Shown: one piece after another, positions 6,727 to 12,806 of the stretch | How the letters are laid out: each line of letters opens with the position of its first letter | Numbering within the stretch: the stretch's first letter is position 1 | From: Gammaproteobacteria bacterium | GTDB taxonomy: Bacteria > Pseudomonadota > Gammaproteobacteria > Acidithiobacillales > Acidithiobacillaceae | Reading direction: 5' to 3' | Length of the DNA stretch: 12,991 nt | Assembly: GCA_023381645.1 (NCBI GenBank) | Contig: JAMCRJ010000058.1 | Location: 1 to 12,991, forward strand | The notes under the pieces: generated by a model | The model's input: only the letters and a program-made list of their open reading frames with translations | Database searches by the model: none | What the model was told of the DNA's origin: nothing | Program-made: the position numbers and the translations under genes

Positions 6727-7548
6727 ATGGGCAAACACGGGACGGATAGGTACATGCAATCTACACAATCTTTAATTTGGAGCAGGGCATTGGCCCTGAT
6801 GGGGCGTGCGCAACGCAGAATAGTAGAGATATCCGTTGTGGCGATACTCGCATTGGTGGCGTGGGCAGCAGTCCGTGATCCCTACACAGTCCCTGAGGTG
6901 CTCCTGTTTGCGACGACTCCCGTACTTCTAACCATGCTCGCTGCGGACCAGTGGGGTGGTGCGAAATTCTGGGCCGCCTGGCATTCCGAGGATGAGCGTC
7001 TCGGAGTGCATTCGCCACTCAATGCCCTTGACCATTTCATCGTGCAACCGCTAGACCGCCGAATCAAAAGGAGCAGGAAGAGGGAACATGCCAATCCAAA
7101 GCGTGAATTGTTCATTCCCAAAGAACTTTCCCAGAGAGGTGCGATTGGCCGTGACATCACCATCCGCCGCGCTGCAAATTCGCACCGTGCGCACGGGTGT
7201 GCACCGCGTAAGAAGGATGGGGGAGGATTCAGTGGATCCAGTGATGGCGGCGGCGGCAAAGGAGACGGAGAACCGCCATACCAAGTGCCCGCCTGTACCT
7301 CTGATCAGCAATCGTTCTTTTCCTTCCAGTCCGCTGCACGGATCCTGGACTGTTCCCCCAAAACCCTACGCAACAAAGTTTCTGCAGGGCAAATTCCCGC
7401 CCCCATAAAAACGGCGGTTGGCCCACGCTTCACCGCCGACAGCCTCCAAGAGATCATCCATCCGCCGATACCTGTACCTGTAGTTGCGCCGCCAGCCCGG
7501 CCTAGGGGGCGCCCTCGCATCGCTTCCATTCATGGCGGTGATCAATGA
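6727..7548 (+). CDS. Element protein with two membrane segments, helix-turn-helix and AT-hook-like tail
   Basis: I do not recognise this 273-aa protein as a whole. Residues 33-50 and 56-73 are hydrophobic and probably membrane-spanning. Residues 110-190 are basic, then Gly/Ser-rich. Residues 198-244 (FSFQSAARILDCSPKTLRNK, then IPAPIKTAVGPRFTADSL) look like a MerR/excisionase-type helix-turn-helix domain. The tail PARPRGRPRI (256-265) resembles an AT-hook. The stop overlaps the helicase start by 4 bp (ATGA), as expected for a replication-operon regulator. The start could be ATG 6727 or ATG 6754, the latter with GGATAGGTAC upstream. The join of membrane and DNA-binding halves may be genuine or a relic of two genes. 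Another frame with a good Shine-Dalgarno (ATG 7088) covers the poorly conserved middle. TACAAT (6703-6708) may be the -10 box. Confidence 0.6.
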   Translation: MGKHGTDRYMQSTQSLIWSRALALMGRAQRRIVEISVVAILALVAWAAVRDPYTVPEVLLFATTPVLLTMLAADQWGGAKFWAAWHSEDERLGVHSPLNALDHFIVQPLDRRIKRSRKREHANPKRELFIPKELSQRGAIGRDITIRRAANSHRAHGCAPRKKDGGGFSGSSDGGGGKGDGEPPYQVPACTSDQQSFFSFQSAARILDCSPKTLRNKVSAGQIPAPIKTAVGPRFTADSLQEIIHPPIPVPVVAPPARPRGRPRIASIHGGDQ

Positions 7549-8612
7549 GCGCCATACAGATCATCGACGCGGCCAAATTACTGGCATCCCCGCCGCCCAA
7601 AATTGAATGGGCAATTGAGGGTATTCTGCCAGTGGGGACGGTTGGGGACATTTTTGGTCCTCCTGGGGAGGGCAAAAGCAGCCTGACGCTGGACTTTGGC
7701 ATCGCCGTGGCGTCAGGAACAGGCAATTGGTTTGGCCTGCCGTGCATCGCCGGGCCTGTGGTGCTATTGGGTGGTGAACGGTCAGGTATCGCGGCGTTCT
7801 CCAGAGATTTGCATCGCGCCAGCCAAGGCCGAGTTATCGATACTGGTATGCTGATCATGCCACAGAACGACCAAGGCGACTGCCCGCCTCTTTGGGCCTG
7901 GGATAAGCATGTTGACCGATGGGCCACAACCCCATGGGGTGAACAGGTCACGGAATGGTTAGCCGCCATCAACCCTGTACTGATCATCATAGACACCCTG
8001 CCAAGTGCAGCCAGTGGCTCGAACATCATTGACCAGCCACAACAGTATTCGTTGGGCATCACAATCCGCCAGTGGGCAAAGATGCTTGGCGACCCCACGG
8101 TTCTTACCATCTCCCATACAAACCAGGCGTCGGCAACGCAGGAATTGGTTAGCAGGTTGCACTACCTGAGCCGAGCAGGCGGAAATGGATTGCCCGGCGC
8201 TCTGCGATGGATTGGAGGTGTATCGAGACTGCGCGGCGGGGAGATGGATATGGTGCCAGGCGGTCATGATTATGATCCGCTCAACCCAGAAAAACGATTT
8301 ATAGCTTTTGGTGTCAGTAAAAATAATGAAATGCCAAGCCCGCATTGGACTGCGGTGCGTCCCGCGTTTTTCCAAATGAATATTGATGGGTCTTTACAGC
8401 TCGTGGAAACGGATGCTGCTGCGTTTAACAGGCATTACCCTGATCTCACGAAAGAAGATGACATGGGACGTAACACCAAGAAGACCAAGAAGACCAAGAA
8501 GACCAAGAAGAATGCCGATGAGTACCCCATCATAGAACCCTACCCACAGGAGAACGAAGGGGACAACGAGTACTGGCGGGCGAAAAATGGGGACGGCTAT
8601 GAAAGATGGTAA
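7545..8612 (+). CDS. repA: RepA-like hexameric replicative helicase (AAA/RecA-fold ATPase)
   Basis: A 355-aa cytosolic P-loop ATPase of the plasmid RepA type, the helicase that unwinds origin DNA in IncQ-like replicons. The N-terminal segment (18-33) leads into Walker A GPPGEGKSS (38-46). A LLGGERS strand (74-80), Walker B VLIIIDT (145-151), and TISHTNQ (188-194) as a sensor-like strand follow. A basic/aromatic region then runs to about 300. Beyond it lies a charged tail with four exact TKK repeats. The ATG overlaps the preceding stop by 4 bp, and the end overlaps the initiator gene, so the three form one operon. DnaB is excluded by size and the missing N-terminal domain; generic AAA_25 ATPase is the fallback name. 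Confidence 0.82.
   Translation: MSAIQIIDAAKLLASPPPKIEWAIEGILPVGTVGDIFGPPGEGKSSLTLDFGIAVASGTGNWFGLPCIAGPVVLLGGERSGIAAFSRDLHRASQGRVIDTGMLIMPQNDQGDCPPLWAWDKHVDRWATTPWGEQVTEWLAAINPVLIIIDTLPSAASGSNIIDQPQQYSLGITIRQWAKMLGDPTVLTISHTNQASATQELVSRLHYLSRAGGNGLPGALRWIGGVSRLRGGEMDMVPGGHDYDPLNPEKRFIAFGVSKNNEMPSPHWTAVRPAFFQMNIDGSLQLVETDAAAFNRHYPDLTKEDDMGRNTKKTKKTKKTKKNADEYPIIEPYPQENEGDNEYWRAKNGDGYERW
8475..8510 (+). repeat. Four tandem copies of a 9-bp unit inside repA
   Basis: The unit ACCAAGAAG occurs four times without a mismatch (8475-8510), encoding Thr-Lys-Lys four times (residues 311-322 of the helicase). As the unit is a multiple of three, slippage would alter the length of a basic linker without breaking the frame. 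Confidence 0.95.
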
Positions 8613-10083
8613 CCAAAGGCTACCCACATCGACCGTCACCCCGGCGCGCCTTCGGCTATGCCAGCCTACACAAAGGCCGACATACCGCACAGGCGAATGG
8701 ATCGTGACGCCATGGGGGCGATGCCAGGTCACTGGAAGATTCGGCCAAAGGCATCAGGACCTGTTAGATGCGTTCCTGTGGCATGCGGAAAAAGCCAGGC
8801 AGATAGAGGATGGCGGGATAGAAATACTGGTGGATCCGGCAAAAGTGCGGAAAACAATGTCAGACGCGCGACATAGCCTTTCTGGCCTCCAGAAGCTCAT
8901 TCGTGAGCTCCGCGAGGTGACCCTGGAAATCAAAACCCCAAAGCTGATGATCATGGGCGGACTCGTGGATCATGTGGTCAAGAGCCCGGTTACCAGACCG
9001 GACCCGATGAATGGAGGCGAGCGGCACCTTTGGCGCGTCCGCATCGGATTGGCGCTGGCCGAACTGCTCCGGAATGATCTGCCTTTACATTACGACCCCA
9101 CCCCCATCACCCGACTGCAGAATGGCATAACCCAGGCCATCGCCAGGTATATCCTCAGTCACACCTCCGAGCCAAACGGGGGATGGATACTGGACAACGC
9201 AATTCGCGCCGTCGCGGGGGGATTATCAGCCGTTTCCATTCGGCACAGACGGCATGAGATACGGCTCGACGAGGACGGTTTGGCGGTGATGGGAATCATC
9301 ATCGATGGCGAACGGCTTCATCGTCGCACAGCCAAGGCGTGCAGCATCCGCCCGGTAGAATTCAAAAAAACGTCAAAATGTGCAGCACCCGCCCGGTTCT
9401 TCAGGATCCTTCAGGATCCCTTCAGGCGGATAACAAGCATCCGCCTGAAGGGTCAGCATCTCCCCCGTCGCCTTCGGCGCCGACCCCCAGGGGTGTTTTT
9501 CCCGGCGGGGAGAAGGGTGGATATGGGGGCGACCATGCAGCGGGGTAATGGTCATGGCGCCGGCAGGCGATTCGGGCAATCGGTCTGTGCCGAAGGAGTC
9601 TTGACCACCGGGAGGATGGACATTGCGCGTCACTTTGCCCCTCTGCGTGATGGCCGGTCGTCACGGTCAGCGGTTCGCTGCCTTTTTCAGAACCTCCGCC
9701 GCCCACTGATTGAGACTTTTCCCGGACGATTGAGCAGCGACGAGCACCGCGCCATGGACTTCAGGCGGCACCCGGAGCATGAGGTTTCCAGAGGCGGGTT
9801 TTTCTGGAGGAATGCCCTGGGCTGCGCAATCCTCCAGATAATCATCCACTGCAGCGTTGAATTGGGCGCGCAGTTCGGAGACCGTTTCTCCGTGAAAACT
9901 GATGATGGGGCGCACCCCGAGTACGCGCCCAACAAAAATGCTGTCGCGTTCGTCGAAATCGATTCGGGCAGTATATCCCTTGTACGTCATGGTATTCATG
10001 GTTTCACTCCCACACGCTCCAAAAGTTCCCTTGCCTCTTCCACTGGGTACTTTTTTGCCTCTTTTCCAGGATGCGGACGATGA
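8587..10083 (+). CDS. RepC-like plasmid replication initiator, with long read-through C-terminus
   Basis: The first 250 or so residues look like a winged-helix replication initiator of the IncQ RepC type. They include GEWIVTPWGRCQVTG (36-50), a helical region with LSGLQKLIRELREVTLEI (98-115), LALAELLRNDLPLHYDPTPI (155-174), and ITQAIARYILSHTSEPNGGW (181-200), which parallels the second winged helix of RepC. RepC binds origin iterons and recruits the helicase; its place after repA fits. The start may be ATG 8587 or ATG 8599; both lie inside the end of repA. The frame stays open to 10083, but after about codon 250 (9335) the protein becomes Arg/Pro-rich and then runs antisense to hicB and hicA. 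I regard that part as non-functional read-through; the original stop was probably lost near 9340-9400. Confidence 0.68.
   Translation: MGTAMKDGNQRLPTSTVTPARLRLCQPTQRPTYRTGEWIVTPWGRCQVTGRFGQRHQDLLDAFLWHAEKARQIEDGGIEILVDPAKVRKTMSDARHSLSGLQKLIRELREVTLEIKTPKLMIMGGLVDHVVKSPVTRPDPMNGGERHLWRVRIGLALAELLRNDLPLHYDPTPITRLQNGITQAIARYILSHTSEPNGGWILDNAIRAVAGGLSAVSIRHRRHEIRLDEDGLAVMGIIIDGERLHRRTAKACSIRPVEFKKTSKCAAPARFFRILQDPFRRITSIRLKGQHLPRRLRRRPPGVFFPAGRRVDMGATMQRGNGHGAGRRFGQSVCAEGVLTTGRMDIARHFAPLRDGRSSRSAVRCLFQNLRRPLIETFPGRLSSDEHRAMDFRRHPEHEVSRGGFFWRNALGCAILQIIIHCSVELGAQFGDRFSVKTDDGAHPEYAPNKNAVAFVEIDSGSISLVRHGIHGFTPTRSKSSLASSTGYFFASFPGCGR
9339..9452. other. Candidate replication origin: iteron-like repeats and perfect 14-bp hairpin
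   Basis: GTGCAGCATCCGCCCGGT (9339-9356) recurs with one mismatch at 9380-9397, 41 bp apart. A third partial copy, AGCATCCGCC, is at 9437-9446. TTCAGGATCC occurs twice in tandem (9400-9419). A perfect inverted repeat follows: CCCTTCAGGCGGAT (9418-9431) with ATCCGCCTGAAGGG (9439-9452), loop AACAAGC. No T-run follows on either strand, so a terminator is less likely than an origin structure. Repeats directly behind an initiator gene fit an oriV, but the copy number is low compared with typical iteron arrays. This is inference from position and repeats only. Confidence 0.42.
9454..9528 (+). repeat. Left copy of an inverted repeat of about 75 bp flanking hicAB
   Basis: Starting CAGCATCTCCCCCGTCGCC, this stretch matches the reverse complement of 10322-10402. 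The first 34-35 bases agree except for one substitution and one missing base. After a variable centre, a second block (CCGGCGGGGAGAAGGG here) agrees at about 15 of 16 positions. The conserved part can form a small CGCC/GGCG hairpin in both copies. Confidence 0.8.
9667..9999 (-). CDS. hicB: HicB family antitoxin
   Basis: The antitoxin of a type II HicAB pair; it neutralises HicA and usually represses its own operon. The 110-aa protein has the N-terminal HicB fold: MTYKGYTARIDFDERDSIFV (4-23), then GRVLGV, SFHGETVSELRAQFNAAVDD (34-53). A C-terminal ribbon-helix-helix-like DNA-binding part follows: LMLRVPPEVHGAVLVAAQ (73-90) and GKSLNQWAAEVLKKA. The ATG at 9999 is chosen because GGGAG lies about eight bases upstream and it overlaps the hicA stop by 4 bp (ATGA). 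A longer in-frame extension upstream would be antisense to nothing conserved and is rejected. The order toxin then antitoxin is normal for hicAB. The pair lies antisense to the read-through tail of the initiator frame. Confidence 0.92.
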   Translation of the reverse strand: MNTMTYKGYTARIDFDERDSIFVGRVLGVRPIISFHGETVSELRAQFNAAVDDYLEDCAAQGIPPEKPASGNLMLRVPPEVHGAVLVAAQSSGKSLNQWAAEVLKKAANR

Positions 10084-10250
10084 CATCGCCATTGCTCGCC
10101 TTTCAGAGTGATTTTGACCCGCGAGCCTTCGCGTTCCAGGACCTCGCCGCCGAGCGCAAGGATAAGCGCCTCAATATCGGCAAATGCGACGGTTCCCGAA
10201 GTGGGTTGCCGAAAGAGGGCTTGCAAGGTCTTCTGATGGCGTTTCTGCAT
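9996..10250 (-). CDS. hicA: HicA family toxin (mRNA interferase)
   Basis: HicA toxins have a double-stranded-RNA-binding-like fold and cleave mRNA when not bound by HicB. This 84-aa protein reads RHQKTLQALFRQPTSGTVAF (4-23), ADIEALILALGGEVLEREGS (24-43), then RVKITLKG and the signature HRPHPGKEAKKY (57-68). In classical HicA the catalytic His sits in a GSH motif; here that position is GSR. HRPHP is the subtype's conserved His-rich motif, so the active residue may be shifted. The ATG at 10250 is chosen by family alignment; upstream in-frame sequence is the inverted repeat translated. No good Shine-Dalgarno precedes it; TATCAT lies about nine bases upstream and could be a -10 box, implying a nearly leaderless mRNA. 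Overlap with hicB is 4 bp. Confidence 0.88.
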   Translation of the reverse strand: MQKRHQKTLQALFRQPTSGTVAFADIEALILALGGEVLEREGSRVKITLKGEQWRCHRPHPGKEAKKYPVEEARELLERVGVKP

Positions 10251-10321
10251 AGATACATGATAGCAAAATGTGCAAGCGTCAGCCATGCCTGCTGGTGTGA
10301 TGTGATGCCGCCGTCGCCAAT

Positions 10322-10402
10322 GCCTCATATCCCTTCCCCCCGCCGGATAGAATACCCCCGCGTTATGCGGGGGTCGGCGCCGCAGGCGACGGGGGGATGC
10401 TG
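10322..10402 (-). repeat. Right copy of the inverted repeat flanking hicAB
   Basis: Inverted partner of 9454-9528. Its variable centre holds a perfect 8-bp hairpin, ACCCCCGC-GTTAT-GCGGGGGT (10353-10373), absent from the left copy. It lies upstream of hicA and directly before the candidate oriT region. Confidence 0.8.
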
Positions 10403-10654
10403 TTCTCTGAATTACGGTGGCTTGGCGATGCCAGATTGGATACTGAACGTGAACAGTGTGATACCCCATTTTGGAAGAGGGCGGCGATTGGTAGGGAGCG
10501 AGTCATGTTGTCCCCCCGCTCCCTTCGGTCGCAGTGGGCCAACGGCTCGCCAAGGGTTTCACCCCTGGACCCCAGCCACCGCTGGCCACTGTTCCCGATG
10601 GTCACGGTTGGCGGTCGGTGGCCAAAAGCGGGGCGGCATGGTCAGGAGGTCGGC
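10403..10654. other. Candidate transfer origin (oriT) upstream of mobC
   Basis: This gene-free 250 bp directly before mobC holds several inverted repeats. They are AGGGAGCG/CGCTCCCT (10493-10500 with 10517-10524, 16-nt loop), CCAAGGGT-TTC-ACCCCTGG (10550-10568, one mismatch) and TGGCCAC/GTGGCCA (10583-10589 with 10618-10624). MOBP mobilization systems usually keep oriT upstream of mobC, with an inverted repeat next to the nick. I could not find the IncP-type nick consensus here, so the nick position is not proposed. A start for mobC at 10397 would place this sequence in a coding region, but its translation shows no conserved protein. Confidence 0.4.
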
Positions 10655-11044
10655 ATGGATGAACAGTCGCAGGTGAAGCGCAGAAAAGGAAAAGGCGGTC
10701 GGCAGGCCTTGCCGGATGAGCAGCGCCGGAGCAACCGCAGGGAGGTCTGGTTGTCTCCGTTGGAGCTGGCCGACCTCCAGGCACGGGCGGCGGCATTGGG
10801 TATCACGCCCGGTGAGTACATGCGCCGATCGATCACGCAGTCACCGATGCCTAAACCGCCGGTGCCACAGGCCAATCTGTTGGCGTGGCGCGAATTGGCC
10901 CGTTTGTCAGTTAACGCCAATCAATATCAATATGCCATTAACTCTGGAGCGGTGGATGCTTGGGACAAGGCTTTAATTCCGGAATTACTGGATGCTATCC
11001 GCGAAGTCCGTTTCTCTCTGATGGGGGTTGACCCCGATGATTGA
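10655..11044 (+). CDS. mobC: Mobilization relaxosome accessory protein MobC (ribbon-helix-helix)
   Basis: A small DNA-binding protein that helps the relaxase open oriT. The 129 residues begin with a basic stretch (8-29). The MobC/NikA-like core follows: NRREVWLSPLELADLQARAA (27-46), LGITPGEYMRRSI (48-60), then LLAWRELARLSVNANQYQYA (75-94), which is the typical MobC C-terminal helix with the N-x-NQ pattern. The ATG at 10655 has a strong AGGAGGT (10644-10650), four bases away. The gene ends eight bases inside the relaxase gene, so translation is probably coupled. It is the first gene of the mobilization operon, directly downstream of the candidate oriT. Confidence in the family is high; partner specificity is not known. 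Confidence 0.87.
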   Translation: MDEQSQVKRRKGKGGRQALPDEQRRSNRREVWLSPLELADLQARAAALGITPGEYMRRSITQSPMPKPPVPQANLLAWRELARLSVNANQYQYAINSGAVDAWDKALIPELLDAIREVRFSLMGVDPDD

Positions 11045-12806
11045 GAAGATCGCTAAAGGCAAAGGTGCGCGTGGGCTGGCCGAGTATCTCCTCGCCAGCA
11101 AAGACCACAACGGAGATTTGCGGCCTCGTGCGGACATTATCGGCGGAACGCTGGCAGGCCGAACGGCGCGTGAGTTGGCCGCGGAGATCGGGATGCTGCG
11201 CCGATTGCGACCCAATTTGCAAACCGCCGTGGGTCATGTGTCGTTGCGGGTTCCAGAGGGCGACCGCCCCTTGTCAGATCAGGAATGGGCGGCCATAGGC
11301 GACCGATGGCCGGCGGAAATGGGCATGGATAGCTATTGCACCGTCTGCCATGGCGATCACATCCACATCCTGTTTTCACGCATTAACTCGGACGGATCAG
11401 TGGTTTCCGATTCCCATGACTACCGGCGGGGAGAGGCGGCGGTACGGAAGATAGAACAGGAGTTCGGTCTGGTGCAGGTCGAACCGTCGCATTTACTTGA
11501 GCCGAAAAAGGCACTGGATCACAAGAAGGCTCCCGCAAAAGGGGATTTTATCGCCATGGAGAAAGGCGAGGTTCCGGCACGAATCTTTGTGCAGAATGCA
11601 CTGGATTCTATCCTCGAAAAACAGCCTACAGCGACCTGTTTTGTTGCGGATCTGGAAGCCTTGGGCATCGTGGTTGAACCCAATCTTGCGTCTGCCGGCA
11701 AGTTGTCTGGATTTGCCTATCACTTTGGAGACTACCGATTCACGTCGTCCAGCCTTGGGCGGGGTTACACGCTTGGCAACATGGAAAAGAAGGGGGTGAC
11801 CTATGAACCAGACCGAGACGTTGAAGCAATACGCAGAGCAAAAGACCGAGCAACAAGTTTCCTTGCTGATGGACGCACCGGAGATGATACGCCAGGTGCA
11901 AGCCATGAGGCGGGAACTGGCGCAACTGCCGGAGGTGATAGCCGACCGGACGGCATCCAGTTTGGAGCCATTGGACAAAATGGCCCAAGCATTGGATCAG
12001 GGGCTGGATACGCAGAGGGCGATCATGGCTCCTCTGATCCAAGAAGCGGTGGAATCGATAGGGACGCAAATGGCGACGCTGGCCCGCGACCGGGTGCAAC
12101 GATCAGTGACGATGGCACGATCACAGCATCGGAAAGCCATGCAAGCGAGCCGAGCATTGAGCGGATGGATGAAAGAAGCGAAGGCGTCGAGGATAAAAAA
12201 GGCCGAGATGCAGGAACAGATCAGCAAGTTGACGATCCGGTTCTGGGTGGCAACGGCAGCGGCTGTGATTCTCTTTCTGGCCTTGGTGCTGATGACTTTG
12301 GGGAGGTTCCTGTGATGGCATGGAATACAAGATTTAAGCAGGCGTCTGCGGCGAAGCGCAGGGCCAAAGAGCAGCCCTCGCCGATAGATCGTGAGGCGGA
12401 GTTCAAGCGGTTGTGCGCGGCAGCTCATGGTGCAGATCTGATTGCCTACATGCAGGGTCTTGGCTTGGATGTAAAAAAAGATGGCGTCAAAGATTGGGTG
12501 GTCGACGACCGTTACCGCGTAACGAAAAAACAGGATCATTTCGTATGGTGTTCGTGGGACCAGAGCCGGGGTGGTGATGTCATCGCTTTCTGCACGGAGG
12601 AACTTGGGTCGAGCTTTCAGCAGGCATTGGCGGACCTTGCAGGGGGTCGGCTTTCTTCCGTGACAAAACCGCATGGAATATCTCATGTAGTAAAGGGTTG
12701 TCTGATGCCTGCCCACACGGAGGCTGGGTTATGCAGGGCTCCTCGGGCAGGCGTCGGACAAGCCACGAAGGAGGAAACCGCGGGGGGAAACGTGACGTTC
12801 GGATGA
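11037..12806 (+). CDS. mobA: MOBP-type relaxase with C-terminal DnaG zinc-domain-like module (MobA)
   Basis: Relaxase that nicks oriT and stays bound to the transferred strand. With the ATG at 11037 (GGGGG nine bases upstream) the protein has 589 aa; a TTG at 11028 would add three residues. Motif I is GLAEYLL with probable catalytic Tyr17. Motif III is CHGDHIHILFSRI (104-116), the metal-binding HxDHxH cluster. DGSVVSDSHDYRR and KIEQEFGL follow, as in PF03432 relaxases. Residues about 256-426 are Gly/Ser/Asp-rich low complexity and coincide exactly with the nested mobB gene. The C-terminal part (427-589) contains LIAYMQGLGLDVKKDG, WCSWDQSRGGDVIAF and SFQQALADLAGG, which follow the primase CHC2 zinc domain. 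The zinc cysteines are not conserved and no Toprim domain follows. The end may be truncated. Confidence 0.88.
   Translation: MIEKIAKGKGARGLAEYLLASKDHNGDLRPRADIIGGTLAGRTARELAAEIGMLRRLRPNLQTAVGHVSLRVPEGDRPLSDQEWAAIGDRWPAEMGMDSYCTVCHGDHIHILFSRINSDGSVVSDSHDYRRGEAAVRKIEQEFGLVQVEPSHLLEPKKALDHKKAPAKGDFIAMEKGEVPARIFVQNALDSILEKQPTATCFVADLEALGIVVEPNLASAGKLSGFAYHFGDYRFTSSSLGRGYTLGNMEKKGVTYEPDRDVEAIRRAKDRATSFLADGRTGDDTPGASHEAGTGATAGGDSRPDGIQFGAIGQNGPSIGSGAGYAEGDHGSSDPRSGGIDRDANGDAGPRPGATISDDGTITASESHASEPSIERMDERSEGVEDKKGRDAGTDQQVDDPVLGGNGSGCDSLSGLGADDFGEVPVMAWNTRFKQASAAKRRAKEQPSPIDREAEFKRLCAAAHGADLIAYMQGLGLDVKKDGVKDWVVDDRYRVTKKQDHFVWCSWDQSRGGDVIAFCTEELGSSFQQALADLAGGRLSSVTKPHGISHVVKGCLMPAHTEAGLCRAPRAGVGQATKEETAGGNVTFG
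11803..12315 (+). CDS. mobB: MobB-like mobilization protein nested inside mobA in another frame
   Basis: A 170-aa protein fully contained in the relaxase gene, one frame over. It is predicted to be mainly helical and coiled-coil (residues about 5-142, for example ETLKQYAEQKTEQQ and MIRQVQAMRRELAQLPEVIA). It ends with a basic segment and one clear membrane helix (146-168, FWVATAAAVILFLALVLM). The ATG at 11803 has GGGGGTGACCT before it. The stop TGA (12313-12315) shares its A with an ATG in the relaxase frame. In RSF1010 mobB is likewise nested inside mobA and encodes a protein with a membrane segment that aids transfer. The low-complexity relaxase sequence across this exact stretch suggests this frame is the constrained one. 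The name is by layout and topology, not by alignment. Confidence 0.72.
   Translation: MNQTETLKQYAEQKTEQQVSLLMDAPEMIRQVQAMRRELAQLPEVIADRTASSLEPLDKMAQALDQGLDTQRAIMAPLIQEAVESIGTQMATLARDRVQRSVTMARSQHRKAMQASRALSGWMKEAKASRIKKAEMQEQISKLTIRFWVATAAAVILFLALVLMTLGRFL
12301..12317 (+). promoter_or_regulatory. Internal ribosome-binding site and start inside mobA, coupled to mobB stop
   Basis: GGGAGG (12301-12306) stands eight bases before ATG 12315-12317, which is in frame with the relaxase. The mobB stop and this ATG overlap as TGATG. Initiation here would give a separate 163-aa protein (12315-12806) starting MAWNTRFKQ and carrying only the primase-zinc-domain-like module. RSF1010 makes its RepB' primase from an internal start in mobA/repB in the same way. 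Confidence 0.55.

Noticed and set aside
8475..8510. CRISPR-like repeats
   Set aside because: Contiguous 9-bp units without spacers inside a coding region.
9418..9500. Intrinsic terminator between the initiator gene and hicB
   Set aside because: The 14-bp hairpin has no T-run on either strand; the TTTTT at 9496-9500 is preceded only by CCCC/GGGG with a two-base loop.
10251..10469. Upstream extension of hicA to 10469
   Set aside because: It translates the inverted repeat and adds 73 residues not typical of HicA.
10397..10654. Upstream extension of mobC to 10397
   Set aside because: No conserved protein signal, and the strong AGGAGGT lies directly before ATG 10655.
11997..12716. Minus-strand ORF of 239 codons
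   Set aside because: Antisense of mobA and mobB without recognisable domain; the plus strand is already doubly coding here.
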